Origin: Pedobacter psychroterrae | GTDB lineage: Bacteria; Bacteroidota; Bacteroidia; Sphingobacteriales; Sphingobacteriaceae | DNA: 64,000 nt | Reading direction: 5' to 3' | NCBI RefSeq assembly: GCF_004331695.1 | Contig: NZ_SJSL01000004.1 | Coordinates: forward strand, 124,001-188,000 | Part shown: piece by piece, positions 18,134-27,594 of the stretch | Layout of the letters: each line of letters begins with the position of its first letter | Position numbering within the stretch: position 1 is the first letter of the stretch | Position numbers and translations under genes: made by a program | Notes under the pieces: model-generated | Told to the model about the DNA's origin: nothing | The model's database searches: none | The model's input: only the letters and a program-made list of their open reading frames with translations

Positions 18134-19561
18134 TTATAATAAAATAGAATAATTTAACTTACCTCGCACAAATACAACTAACTGCTTATTGCCGTTTGCA
18201 TCTCTGATTACAGGTTTGTCCTTTACATCGTCAAATTTTAAATAGAATGACTGCCCGTCTATAACATATAGCCCTTTTGACACTTCCTCTATGCTGGTTC
18301 CATCAGCTATTAAAGCATATACATTGTCAACAGGAGCTGCAAGGCTGATTGTTCTGCTTATGCCCTGTCCACCATCTATGGCTTTAATTGCATCAGTCAC
18401 GGTTGTTCCATACATGTTGTAGTGAAACGTAGGACGGTCCTGAGCATCTACAGTATAGCCTTTAGTTTTAAAGCCTGTACCAGTAGTATCTGCAAGCCAT
18501 GCAGCCTGTGCATCAGCAAGTTTTGATAGAGCCGGAACCGGTTTCTTTGTAAAAACAGTCGTACTTCCGCGGGGTCTGGAGGTACCATTACCTCTTTCAT
18601 GCCACATTGGAGTTGCGTCAACAAAATCTCCTCTCCAAATCTGAAACAGTGACCCGTTATCGAGGTCATAACTATAGTGTACCTGAACCGGGCTGCTTAC
18701 AGAAATTGCATGAACAACTTTAGAACCTCCGGGAATGTCTACAAAACTGCGGATATTAGGAGTAGTATTAACGTCTATATAGATTGGGTTGGTATTGTCC
18801 CCTCTTCTGTTGGATGCGTCGGCAGTCAACTTGGAGAATTTAATATTTTTAAACGCAACCGCTCCATGATCTCCTTGAAGACGAAGCGGGGCAAGTGGTT
18901 TTTCTTCTCCGTTAGCACCCCTGGTAACGCCAGATAGTTCAACATTGTCATGAATTAATACACCGTTTAATTCGATGCTGATCACTCTTGCATTTTCAGT
19001 TTTTTTACCTGAACCATCAAATTTTGGTGCCTGAAATGCAATCTTGATGTGCTGCCATAAGCCTGGCGCACGCGATACATTCTGACGTGGCGCAGAACCT
19101 TCGTAACCTTTTCTGCCTTCTGGTTTGGAATCATCCCAGCGCTGATAGATACCACCATTGTTGGCTGCTGATGTATTGATCATACCCCAGGAATCTTCCA
19201 GTTGAATTTCGTAAACGCCTTGCAAATAGATTCCTGAATTTCCTCCTTTGGATATCATGTAGTCAAGATCCAGTACAATGTCTCCATGTGATCCAAGTGT
19301 CAAAAGGTCGGTTCCATGAGTTTTCTTAGATGGCAGATTCACTAGAATCCCAGTTCCTTTGGTAACGTTCAGCACATTTGTCTCATTCAAGTTTGCTGTA
19401 ACACCGCCGGCTACAGACCATGTCTTACCGGGGTCCTTAAATGAAGAAAGATCTTTCAGATCAAATCCTGACTGGTCGGCAAGTTGCTGACCTGACACAA
19501 GCGCAGTTCCTAACAACCAGACAAAAGCTGTTGTTCCAAACCTTAAATAATTAAGCTTCAT
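18134..19561 (-). CDS. DUF1080 protein with an uncharacterised C-terminal domain
   Basis: The 475-residue protein has a signal peptide (cleavage near VSGQ) and one DUF1080 domain at about residues 40-235, marked by KGGNSGIYLQGVYEIQLEDSWG-like sequence and a late GAVAFKNIKF strand. The remaining 240 residues (NPIYIDVNTTPNIRSFVDI onward, with RGDFVDATPMWHERG) match no domain I recognise; the text is rich in beta-like stretches. DUF1080 activity on 3-keto-glycosides would fit the coupled dehydrogenase gene 11 bp downstream. It is the first gene of the minus-strand operon that ends with the SSS symporter. Confidence 0.85.
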   Translation of the reverse strand: MKLNYLRFGTTAFVWLLGTALVSGQQLADQSGFDLKDLSSFKDPGKTWSVAGGVTANLNETNVLNVTKGTGILVNLPSKKTHGTDLLTLGSHGDIVLDLDYMISKGGNSGIYLQGVYEIQLEDSWGMINTSAANNGGIYQRWDDSKPEGRKGYEGSAPRQNVSRAPGLWQHIKIAFQAPKFDGSGKKTENARVISIELNGVLIHDNVELSGVTRGANGEEKPLAPLRLQGDHGAVAFKNIKFSKLTADASNRRGDNTNPIYIDVNTTPNIRSFVDIPGGSKVVHAISVSSPVQVHYSYDLDNGSLFQIWRGDFVDATPMWHERGNGTSRPRGSTTVFTKKPVPALSKLADAQAAWLADTTGTGFKTKGYTVDAQDRPTFHYNMYGTTVTDAIKAIDGGQGISRTISLAAPVDNVYALIADGTSIEEVSKGLYVIDGQSFYLKFDDVKDKPVIRDANGNKQLVVFVRGKLNYSILL

Positions 19562-19871
19562 AGTGTGTTATTTGGTTTATAAAAAGTTAAAAGTACTAAT
19601 TTGATTGGTCAAAAAAAGCTTCGCAAAATAATGATTTTGTTACAAAAAACAAGAACCTTTTTTTATGAAGGAATAAGCCTTGATTTATTTGCTAAATCTA
19701 TTTTGTAGCGTAACAAGAAGCATTTAATGATTATGGTTGATTTGATTATATTTATTAGGTCCTTCATAAGGATTTTTAGTATAGTTTGGAAATCGATTGC
19801 GAAGAATATTTATTTTATAAAATAATCATCTATATTTAGCAATCGAAACCAAAAACACACGATTGACTTAA
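19562..19871. other. 310-bp divergent regulatory region
   Basis: This region separates the DUF1080 operon (minus) from the GSDH gene (plus) and holds no gene. It contains two pairs of inverted repeats: TTATGAAGGA (19663-19672) with TCCTTCATAA (19760-19769), and TCGATTGC (19793-19800) with GCAATCGA (19839-19846). Between the latter lies TATTTTATAAAATA (19811-19824) and a possible -7 box TATATTTA (19831-19838). These look like regulator sites serving both directions. Confidence 0.5.
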
Positions 19872-22592
19872 ATGAAAACTTCTTTTGCTTTATTAATTTC
19901 CGGTATTGCATTTACTGCTTTAATACCGTTTAATCAGACTAGTGGCCCGGGTACCTGGCTAAACAGGAATTCCCCTGCAAACAAATCAAAGATCAATAAC
20001 AGAATAGACACACCGGATCAGGACAGATTTGTAAAAGTTCAATTAGTTCATGGACAGCTTACAGAGCCGACCGAACTCGCGGTACTTCCCAACTTAGATA
20101 TACTGGTGTCCCAGAGACGAGGGGAATTCCTAATCTATAAAAATGCGACTAAAACTCTAAAGGATGCTGGAAAGCTGGAGGTTTACTCAAAAACAAGTGT
20201 ACCCAATGTAAATGCCGAGGAAGGGTTATTGGGCATGGCACTGGATCCTAACTTTGCTAAAAATCAGTACGTTTACGCCTTTTACAGCCCGATTTCTAAA
20301 TCTGTAAACAGGCTTTCACGTTTTAAGCTCTTAAATGATAAGATCACTACTGAGTCTGAAAAAGTAATTTTAGAGTTTTATTCTCAGAGGGAAATCTGCT
20401 GCCATACCGGTGGTTCTATTGCTTTTGGACCTGAAGGATATTTGTATGTTTCTACAGGTGACAACTCTACCCCTTTTGATGCACCAAATACACCATATGT
20501 AAATAAAGGATATGCGCCATTGGACAATCGTCCTGGCTTTGAGCAGTACGATGCCAGAAGGTCTGCCGGTAATACCAATGACCTAAGAGGGAAGATCCTA
20601 AGGATCAAAGTAAATGAAGACGGCTCATACACTACTCCTGATGGTAACCTTTTTCCTAAAGGAACTCCAAAAACAAAGCCTGAAATTTATGTAATGGGAA
20701 ACAGAAATCCATACAGGATCTCGGTAGATCAGAAAACTGGATTTCTATACTGGGGTGAAGTTGGCCCGGATGCAAATGCGGATGATGACTTAAGAGGTTC
20801 GCGGGGTTATGACGAAATGAACCAGGCTCGTAAAGCCGGTTATTTTGGATGGCCTTTATTTATAGGAAACAATTATCCTTATAAAGCCTACGATTTTACA
20901 AATGGAACTAATGGAGCTGCTTTTGATCCGGCCAAGCCGATCAATAATTCACCTAATAATACAGGACTTACAGAATTGCCTCAAGCAAATCCGGCATTTA
21001 TATATTATCCATATGCGGAATCTAAAGAGTTTCCGGAAGTTGGTGCAGGTGGCCGTACGGCTATGACAGGACCTGTTTATTATACCAAACCTGGCGCATC
21101 ACCATACCCTGCCTATTACAATGGTAAGCTATTGATTTATGAATGGATCAGAGGTTGGGTAAAAGCGGTAACAATGGCCCCTAATGGAGATTACTTAAGT
21201 ATGGAACCTTTCATGGAGAATGTACCCCTGGCAGCACCCATTGATATGGAACAAGGTCCTGATGGTAAATTGTACATACTGGAATATGGTAAGGGATGGT
21301 TCGCTAAAAATCCAGATGCCGGTATCGCAAGGATTGACTACCTGGAAGGTAACAGACCTCCTGTGGTAAAAAACCTTACTATCGAAAATACCAGTGGCTT
21401 ATTGCCTTATAAAATGACCGCAAAGGTAGAAGCTTCAGATCCTGACAAAGATGCACTAACCTATGTATGGAAGTTAGGTGCTATACTTAAAACAACAACT
21501 ACTCCCCAAGTACAGCATACTTTCACAAAAGCCGGTCAATATTCGGTTAGCGTGACAGTGATGGATAAAAGTAGAGCCAGCTCGAAAAGCCAAACGATTG
21601 TCGTTTCTGCCGGAAATGCACAACCTTCGGTAAATATCGCTTTGTCTGGAAACAAAAGCTTTTGGTTCCCGGGTAATCCGGTGAGCTATAATGTTCAGGT
21701 TTCTGACAAAGGTGCTGTGGTAAATAAAAGCAGAATCTATGTTTCCAGCAGCTTTACGGAAGGTCTTGATATGGCCGGTGCACAACTTGGTCATCAGCAA
21801 GCTGCGCAAACCTTAGTAGGCCAGGCATTGATGGCTAAATCAGATTGCAGTACTTGTCATAAAGTAGACACCAAATCAATTGGCCCCATGTTTAAGCAGG
21901 TATCTTCGAAGTATCAAACGAAAAGTAATGCTGTTGAATACATTGCAGGTAAAGTAATAAAAGGAAGCTCCGGTGTTTGGGGTGAAGTGCCGATGCCAGC
22001 ACATCCTACAATGAAGGAATCTGAAGCCAAACAGATCGCCGAGTGGATCCTGAGCCTTAGTGCGGGTGGAAATAGTACCCCTACTCTTCCGGCAGTTGGC
22101 AAAATCACTACTCCTGCTGAAGCTAAAGCAACGGCACCGGTATTAAATATCAAAGCCACTTATACTGATATGGGTGGTGTAGGTCTGAAACCACTTAGTG
22201 ACACTTATGTTGCCAATCTTAGAAGTAGTGTGATTGATGCAAGGGATTTAAAAGACCTCTCAGGCTTTGCCCGTAAAGACAATAAAGGAGATATATCCCT
22301 TATCTTCCCTGAAAAAGAAGGATGGATCAAACTTAAAAGCATCGACTTGACCGGTATTGCAGCAATTGGGACCAGCATACAAAAAAGCGGAGACATCAAC
22401 TATACGTTTGAGATCAGGATAGATTCAGAAAATGGGACGCAGGTTGGAAAAGCAGATAAAGTATCAGGACGGATAGATATATCTCCTGTTACCGATGGAA
22501 AATTTCATGATGTATTTATCAAGGTAAAAGCAGATCAGCCTGCTTCTAAAGAAAGACACGCATTAAAAACACTGATATTTCTGTCAAATTAA
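19872..22592 (+). CDS. Sorbosone/glucose dehydrogenase-like propeller with PKD and cytochrome c
   Basis: The 906-residue protein has an N-terminal hydrophobic segment, a GSDH-type six-blade propeller (about residues 45-490: TELAVLPNLDILVSQRRGE, GLLGMALDPNFAKN and a conserved HTGGSIAFGPEGYLYVSTGD region), a PKD domain (about 495-575, ASDPDKDALTYVWKLG), and a cytochrome c domain with heme motif CSTCH (Cys659, Cys662, His663) followed by VPMPAHPTM. The last 160 residues resemble a carbohydrate-binding beta-sandwich. It likely oxidises a sugar in the periplasm, possibly with PQQ, and hands electrons to its heme. It is divergent from the other dehydrogenase operon with a shared control region. Confidence 0.88.
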   Translation: MKTSFALLISGIAFTALIPFNQTSGPGTWLNRNSPANKSKINNRIDTPDQDRFVKVQLVHGQLTEPTELAVLPNLDILVSQRRGEFLIYKNATKTLKDAGKLEVYSKTSVPNVNAEEGLLGMALDPNFAKNQYVYAFYSPISKSVNRLSRFKLLNDKITTESEKVILEFYSQREICCHTGGSIAFGPEGYLYVSTGDNSTPFDAPNTPYVNKGYAPLDNRPGFEQYDARRSAGNTNDLRGKILRIKVNEDGSYTTPDGNLFPKGTPKTKPEIYVMGNRNPYRISVDQKTGFLYWGEVGPDANADDDLRGSRGYDEMNQARKAGYFGWPLFIGNNYPYKAYDFTNGTNGAAFDPAKPINNSPNNTGLTELPQANPAFIYYPYAESKEFPEVGAGGRTAMTGPVYYTKPGASPYPAYYNGKLLIYEWIRGWVKAVTMAPNGDYLSMEPFMENVPLAAPIDMEQGPDGKLYILEYGKGWFAKNPDAGIARIDYLEGNRPPVVKNLTIENTSGLLPYKMTAKVEASDPDKDALTYVWKLGAILKTTTTPQVQHTFTKAGQYSVSVTVMDKSRASSKSQTIVVSAGNAQPSVNIALSGNKSFWFPGNPVSYNVQVSDKGAVVNKSRIYVSSSFTEGLDMAGAQLGHQQAAQTLVGQALMAKSDCSTCHKVDTKSIGPMFKQVSSKYQTKSNAVEYIAGKVIKGSSGVWGEVPMPAHPTMKESEAKQIAEWILSLSAGGNSTPTLPAVGKITTPAEAKATAPVLNIKATYTDMGGVGLKPLSDTYVANLRSSVIDARDLKDLSGFARKDNKGDISLIFPEKEGWIKLKSIDLTGIAAIGTSIQKSGDINYTFEIRIDSENGTQVGKADKVSGRIDISPVTDGKFHDVFIKVKADQPASKERHALKTLIFLSN

Positions 22593-22610
22593 AAGAAATC
22601 TTCAACAGAT

Positions 22611-22644
22611 AAATAAGGCCAGGCTAAATAGCCTGGCCTTATTT
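22611..22644. terminator. Bidirectional intrinsic terminator
   Basis: AAATAAGGCCAGGCTA (22611-22626) and TAGCCTGGCCTTATTT (22629-22644) form a 16-bp perfect stem between two convergent genes. The right arm overlaps the stop of the minus-strand lipoprotein gene. Confidence 0.85.
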
Positions 22645-23382
22645 ATTTTTAGTACCACCGATGTTTACTACTGCGCCTATAGTGAACAATGAATTTCCAG
22701 CAGTCATAAACTTCCTGTTGTTCAATCCAAAATTACCACTGGAGGTATATTGTAATTGCCAGGTATCACTTAAGCGCATCCTCGTAAAAAATATAGGTTC
22801 AAAAAATACATTTCCTTCCCTTAACTGACCCTTGCCATTCCGTATAAAGGTTTTCATCTCCACACTGCTGATACGCAATGCTGTTCCGAAGTTGACCGGA
22901 AAATCCTTGCCAAACATCCTGATGTTGTCTGTCTTTTTTGAACTGTAGTTGACTTGAAAAAACGTTTTGTTATAGGTTACCTCTTCTATATCTGTACTGA
23001 TCAGCATATCATCATCATAGTCGCGAAATACCCGATCCGTTCTTCCTCCTCCATAACCTGCATATATTTCAATAATCCGGTTGTCATCCGGCCCAAAATT
23101 ATTAAAATACCCGCCTCCTATTTCCACAAGTTTGTGCTTGTAATCTTTGCTCCTACCGTCATTATTCATATACGAGCCGCTAAACAGTACACCAAAATGT
23201 TCAGATGCAGCATATGCGCCGTTGATGCTGGCATTTCCGCGCAATGAAATATGTCCACCTCCGCTAAACTCACCCTTTGTGCTCAGCATCGGTGTGTTGG
23301 GCACATTTGGCATGTATACAGAAGAACAAGAACTAAGCAATATTAAAGACAGGTGGAGACAGGAATTTCGGATTTTGGACAT
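22639..23382 (-). CDS. Outer-membrane beta-barrel lipoprotein, function unknown
   Basis: I place the start at the ATG complementary to 23380-23382 because it opens directly on a lipoprotein signal (hydrophobic run, then LLSSC as lipobox); a longer reading frame adds 18 residues of unlikely sequence. The mature protein of about 230 residues alternates hydrophobic and polar residues in strands rich in Gly and aromatic residues (GGGHISLRGNASINGAYAAS, GVLFSGSYMNNDG, KLVEIGGGYFN), as in small beta-barrels. I do not recognise a named family. It stands alone, convergent with the GSDH gene. Confidence 0.65.
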   Translation of the reverse strand: MSKIRNSCLHLSLILLSSCSSVYMPNVPNTPMLSTKGEFSGGGHISLRGNASINGAYAASEHFGVLFSGSYMNNDGRSKDYKHKLVEIGGGYFNNFGPDDNRIIEIYAGYGGGRTDRVFRDYDDDMLISTDIEEVTYNKTFFQVNYSSKKTDNIRMFGKDFPVNFGTALRISSVEMKTFIRNGKGQLREGNVFFEPIFFTRMRLSDTWQLQYTSSGNFGLNNRKFMTAGNSLFTIGAVVNIGGTKNK

Positions 23383-23595
23383 AAAATGGACACTATTTAC
23401 TGAATGTTTGCTGAGCATCAACAAATTTAACGCCAAGGTACGACATTGGACTGCAAACTTTTTTCGATAGTCGGGACGGGCAATTGATTCTATTGTTCAG
23501 GAATGCTATGCGTAACCACCTTGAAAATCAATCCTAAGACTATTTAGTTAATTATTCCAAACAACCGGGCGTTAAATGGGTTGTTTTAGTAGAAT

Positions 23596-25800
23596 ATGAT
23601 AACTATTAACAAAACAATCATTATATCAAACCGCCTGCCAGTCAAGATTACAGAACAAAATGGCGAGTATATTTTAAGACCCAGCGAAGGCGGTCTAGCT
23701 ACTGGTCTAGGATCCGTATATAAGGATGGCAACAATATCTGGATAGGCTGGCCTGGCATTGAAGTACCGCCAGAGCGGCAAGCGGAAGTAACCGACAAAT
23801 TGGCCGAACTCAATCTTGTACCGGTTTTTTTAACCGCTGAAGAGATCAATCTTTATTACGAGGGCTTTTCAAACGAGGTATTATGGCCTACATTTCATTA
23901 TCTCGCTACTTATGCAAATTTCGACCAAACATACTGGAATTTCTATAAATCGGTAAACGAAAAGTTTAAACAAGCTGTTATTGATAATATTCTGGATGGC
24001 GATACCGTATGGGTACACGATTACCAGCTCCTCATGCTCCCCTATCTTATCAGAACCGAAAAACCTAATATTACCATTGGATTTTTCCAGCACATCCCTT
24101 TTCCTTCTTACGAGATATTCAGGCTCATACCATGGCGTGAGGAACTTATATCAGGAATGCTCGGTGCAGATTTGCTGGGTTTCCACACTTTTGATGACGT
24201 CAGACATTTCCTTAGCGCTGCTTCAAGGCTTTCATCAGGCAAACTTCAGGACAATATCATCCTATATAAAGACAGGCAGGTAGTTGTAGAAGCATTCCCT
24301 ATGGGGATAGACTACGAAAAATTTGAACGCCTTACCACACATGAAAAAGTAGCACGTCATTCAGCAACCTTCAAAAAAAGCCAGAAAAACCTTAAGATCA
24401 TCTTATCTATAGACAGGCTCGACTATAGCAAAGGTATCATTCAGCGGCTCCAGGCTATGGAACTGCTTTTACAATTGCACCCACACCTGATAGAAAAGAT
24501 TTCTTTATTTATGGTTGTCGTCCCTTCAAGGGATACTGTACCTAAATACAGGGAACTTAGGGACAACATAGATCAGCTGGTAGGTAATATCAACTCGCGC
24601 TTCCGTACCCTTAGCTGGACGCCGATACATTATTTTTACCGATCATTTTCTGTAGAATTCCTGTCGGCATTATATAGCATATCAGACGTTTGTCTGGTAA
24701 CGCCCATGCGTGATGGAATGAACCTGGTAAGTAAAGAGTATGTAGCCTCCAGAACAAATAACGATGGTGTCTTAGTGCTGAGCGAGATGGCGGGTGCCTC
24801 CAAGGAACTCAATGATGCACTTATCGTAAATCCAAACAACATAGGTGATATTATGCGTGCCATTGTACAAGCAATAGACATGCCGCTCGATGAGCAGCAG
24901 TTGCGCATGAGCAGCATGAGGCATATTGTAAAAAAATTCAACATTCATCTGTGGGTCAAAAACTTTATGGATAAACTAAAAGAAGTAAAAGAAATGCAAC
25001 AATCCCTGCTTGCTAAACATGCGGTACAGGCAGTAAGATCTCAGATCAGTAAAGATTATGCTGTTGCAAAAGACCGGTATATATTCCTGGATTATGATGG
25101 AACACTGGTCGGTTTTCAGGGTGATATAGACAAAGCATCGCCAGATCAGCGGCTTTATGAACTGCTGACCGAGCTTACCGCAGATCCTGCAAACAGGGTA
25201 GTACTGGTCAGCGGACGAAATTACGAGACCATGCAAAAGTGGTTTGGCCACATCAACCTGGATATGATAGCAGAACATGGTGCCTGGCAAAAACACCTCA
25301 ACGAGGACTGGAAAGCATTGCCACTTCTCACCGATAAATGGAAACAGGAAGTAAAAACCGTGCTGGACACTTATACAGATCGTACGCCCGGCTCCTTCAT
25401 AGAAGAAAAAAGCTATTCGCTGGTATGGCATTACCGTAAGGTAGAAAAAGGATTGGGTGAGCTAAGGGCCAACGAGATTACCAATCACCTAAGAATCTTC
25501 ATTGCCGACAAAGGGTTACAGATGATGGAAGGCAATAAGGTCATAGAATTTAAGAACATAGAAGTAAACAAAGGAAAAGCCGTCTTAAACTGGCTTTACA
25601 ATAACAATCCTGATTTTACTGTAGCGCTGGGCGATGACCATACAGACGAAGATATTTTCAAAGCCCTGCCTCCCCAAGCTTATACCATAAAAGTAGGCAG
25701 TAATATTTCTGCTGCCCGGTATTATTTAAGGGATTATAAAGAAGTAAGAGAACTACTTAAAGAATTGCTCAGACAAAAACAGACAATAGAAAACACCTGA
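23596..25800 (+). CDS. Bifunctional trehalose-6-phosphate synthase/phosphatase
   Basis: This 734-residue fusion makes trehalose in two steps: the N-terminal GT20 domain (residues about 5-470) forms trehalose-6-phosphate from UDP-glucose and glucose-6-phosphate, and the C-terminal HAD phosphatase (about 490-734) removes the phosphate. Seen motifs are IIISNRLPV and the SEGGLATGL loop at the start, VWVHDYQLLMLP, and LSIDRLDYSKGI in the synthase, then FLDYDGTL (Asp499, Asp501) and ALGDDHTDEDIF in the phosphatase. It is cytosolic and probably serves osmotic or stress protection. The gene starts a two-gene operon; GH15 follows after 4 bp. Such OtsA-OtsB fusions are common in Bacteroidota. Confidence 0.96.
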   Translation: MITINKTIIISNRLPVKITEQNGEYILRPSEGGLATGLGSVYKDGNNIWIGWPGIEVPPERQAEVTDKLAELNLVPVFLTAEEINLYYEGFSNEVLWPTFHYLATYANFDQTYWNFYKSVNEKFKQAVIDNILDGDTVWVHDYQLLMLPYLIRTEKPNITIGFFQHIPFPSYEIFRLIPWREELISGMLGADLLGFHTFDDVRHFLSAASRLSSGKLQDNIILYKDRQVVVEAFPMGIDYEKFERLTTHEKVARHSATFKKSQKNLKIILSIDRLDYSKGIIQRLQAMELLLQLHPHLIEKISLFMVVVPSRDTVPKYRELRDNIDQLVGNINSRFRTLSWTPIHYFYRSFSVEFLSALYSISDVCLVTPMRDGMNLVSKEYVASRTNNDGVLVLSEMAGASKELNDALIVNPNNIGDIMRAIVQAIDMPLDEQQLRMSSMRHIVKKFNIHLWVKNFMDKLKEVKEMQQSLLAKHAVQAVRSQISKDYAVAKDRYIFLDYDGTLVGFQGDIDKASPDQRLYELLTELTADPANRVVLVSGRNYETMQKWFGHINLDMIAEHGAWQKHLNEDWKALPLLTDKWKQEVKTVLDTYTDRTPGSFIEEKSYSLVWHYRKVEKGLGELRANEITNHLRIFIADKGLQMMEGNKVIEFKNIEVNKGKAVLNWLYNNNPDFTVALGDDHTDEDIFKALPPQAYTIKVGSNISAARYYLRDYKEVRELLKELLRQKQTIENT

Positions 25801-25804
25801 TCAC

Positions 25805-27589
25805 ATGGCTGAAAAACACCTCTATAAAACCGGCATCATCGGCAATTGTGCCTATCTTGCCCATATTAATAAAAACACCAATATAGACTGGCTTTGCTGG
25901 CCCAGATTTGACAGCACCTTTGTGTTCGGCGGACTGCTGGACGATGATAAAGGCGGCGAATTTTCCATCCGTCCGCATGGCGAATTCATCTCCAGACAGT
26001 ATTATCTGGAAAATACCAATATCGTCTGCACAGAGATCAGCTATCCCGAAGGCAAATACCGGATCACCGACTTTGCACCCAGGTTCTTCCAGCATGAAAG
26101 GTATTATAAACCGCTCATGTTGATCCGTAAAATTGAGCCTATAGAAGGAAATCCAAGAATAAAAGTAAAATGCAGGCCTGTATGTGATTATGGAGCAAAA
26201 AAGCTAAATGGTAGCCGCGGTAGCAATCACATCGAGTACGAGGGCTGTGCAGAAAGCATGCGCCTCACCACCAATATATCACTGAGCTATATCGAAGATG
26301 AAAGATATTTTGCACTAAACGAGCCCAAATACCTAATCCTCACTTATGGTCATGAGCTGGATGCACCCATCATCAGCACTGCCGAAAGATTTCTTACAGA
26401 GACTGTCAAATACTGGCGGCTCTGGATCAAGCACTCCAACATTGCCGGTTTTTACCAGCACATTGTGATCCGCTCTGCACTGGTATTGAAGATCCATCAG
26501 TATGAAGACACAGGCGCTATCATTGCGGCCAGCACCACCAGCTTGCCCGAATCTCCTGGCAGTACCAGAAACTGGGATTACCGGTATTGCTGGATGCGTG
26601 ACACCTATTACGTGATCACTGCGCTAAACCATATTGGCCATTTTGAAGAAATGGAAAAATACTTTAATTATGTTACCGATATTTCATTCAGAGACGATGA
26701 ACGATACCAACCACTGTTTGGCATTGCCGGAGAAAGAAAGCTTACAGAGCGCATCCTCACAGACATCAAAGGCTACCTCGGTAATCAGCCTGTACGTGTT
26801 GGCAATCAGGCTTATGAACATATCCAAAACGATATTTACGGGCAGGTACTGGTTTCCATGCTTCCCTTGTATACAGACCACCGCTTCATTTTCCGAGAAA
26901 GACAGGATTCTTCTCAATGGCTGGATTATCTGCTGGGAAAAATAGAACGTACCATAGACGAAAAAGATGCCGGCATCTGGGAATTCCGCAACATCGCCAA
27001 TACCCATTGCTATACCAATCTGTTTCAATGGGCAGGTGCCAATGCGGCTTTAAAAATGGCTAAGACCATTGGTAATAAAGAATATGAAGAGCGCGCCACT
27101 TTACTGATAAACAAAGCAGCAAAGCACATAGAAGACTGTTACGATCCAGTAAGAAAAGTTTACAACCATGCAGTCGGTAGTGAGCATCTTGACGCCAGTA
27201 CCTTGCAGCTCATTCTGATGAACTATTTAGATCCGGATTCACAAAGAGCCAAAGATCATTTAATTGCATTAGAAAACGAACTCAAAGCTGAGAACGGATT
27301 GTTTTACAGATATAAACATACAGACGATTTTGGCAAGCCAAAAACAACTTTCCTGATCTGCGCGTTTTGGTATGTAGAAGCACTGGCCTGTGTAGGCAGG
27401 CTAGACGATGCCATCAGAGAATTTGAATCATTGATACAATATGCCAATCACATGCTATTATTCAGTGAAGATGTTGATGAAAAAGACGGAAGCCAATGGG
27501 GCAATTTCCCTCAGGCATACAGCCATGTGGGGTTGATGAATGCGGCCCACCGCATCGCCATAAAATTGGACAGACCAGTATTTTTATAA
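25805..27589 (+). CDS. Glycoside hydrolase family 15 (trehalase or glucoamylase type)
   Basis: The 594-residue protein has no signal peptide, so it acts in the cytosol. It shows the GH15 N-terminal beta domain (GIIGNCAYLAHIN, IDWLCWPRFDS) and the alpha/alpha barrel with SLPESPGSTRNWDYRYCWMRD around residue 245-265 and late acidic motifs (GLMNAAHRIA region). GH15 covers glucoamylases, glucodextranases and a group of actinobacterial trehalases. The 4-bp spacing after the trehalose-synthesis gene argues for trehalase, which would let the cell reclaim glucose. That choice is inference. The gene ends 5 bp from a convergent FecR gene with no terminator visible. Confidence 0.88.
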   Translation: MAEKHLYKTGIIGNCAYLAHINKNTNIDWLCWPRFDSTFVFGGLLDDDKGGEFSIRPHGEFISRQYYLENTNIVCTEISYPEGKYRITDFAPRFFQHERYYKPLMLIRKIEPIEGNPRIKVKCRPVCDYGAKKLNGSRGSNHIEYEGCAESMRLTTNISLSYIEDERYFALNEPKYLILTYGHELDAPIISTAERFLTETVKYWRLWIKHSNIAGFYQHIVIRSALVLKIHQYEDTGAIIAASTTSLPESPGSTRNWDYRYCWMRDTYYVITALNHIGHFEEMEKYFNYVTDISFRDDERYQPLFGIAGERKLTERILTDIKGYLGNQPVRVGNQAYEHIQNDIYGQVLVSMLPLYTDHRFIFRERQDSSQWLDYLLGKIERTIDEKDAGIWEFRNIANTHCYTNLFQWAGANAALKMAKTIGNKEYEERATLLINKAAKHIEDCYDPVRKVYNHAVGSEHLDASTLQLILMNYLDPDSQRAKDHLIALENELKAENGLFYRYKHTDDFGKPKTTFLICAFWYVEALACVGRLDDAIREFESLIQYANHMLLFSEDVDEKDGSQWGNFPQAYSHVGLMNAAHRIAIKLDRPVFL

Positions 27590-27594
27590 CAAGC

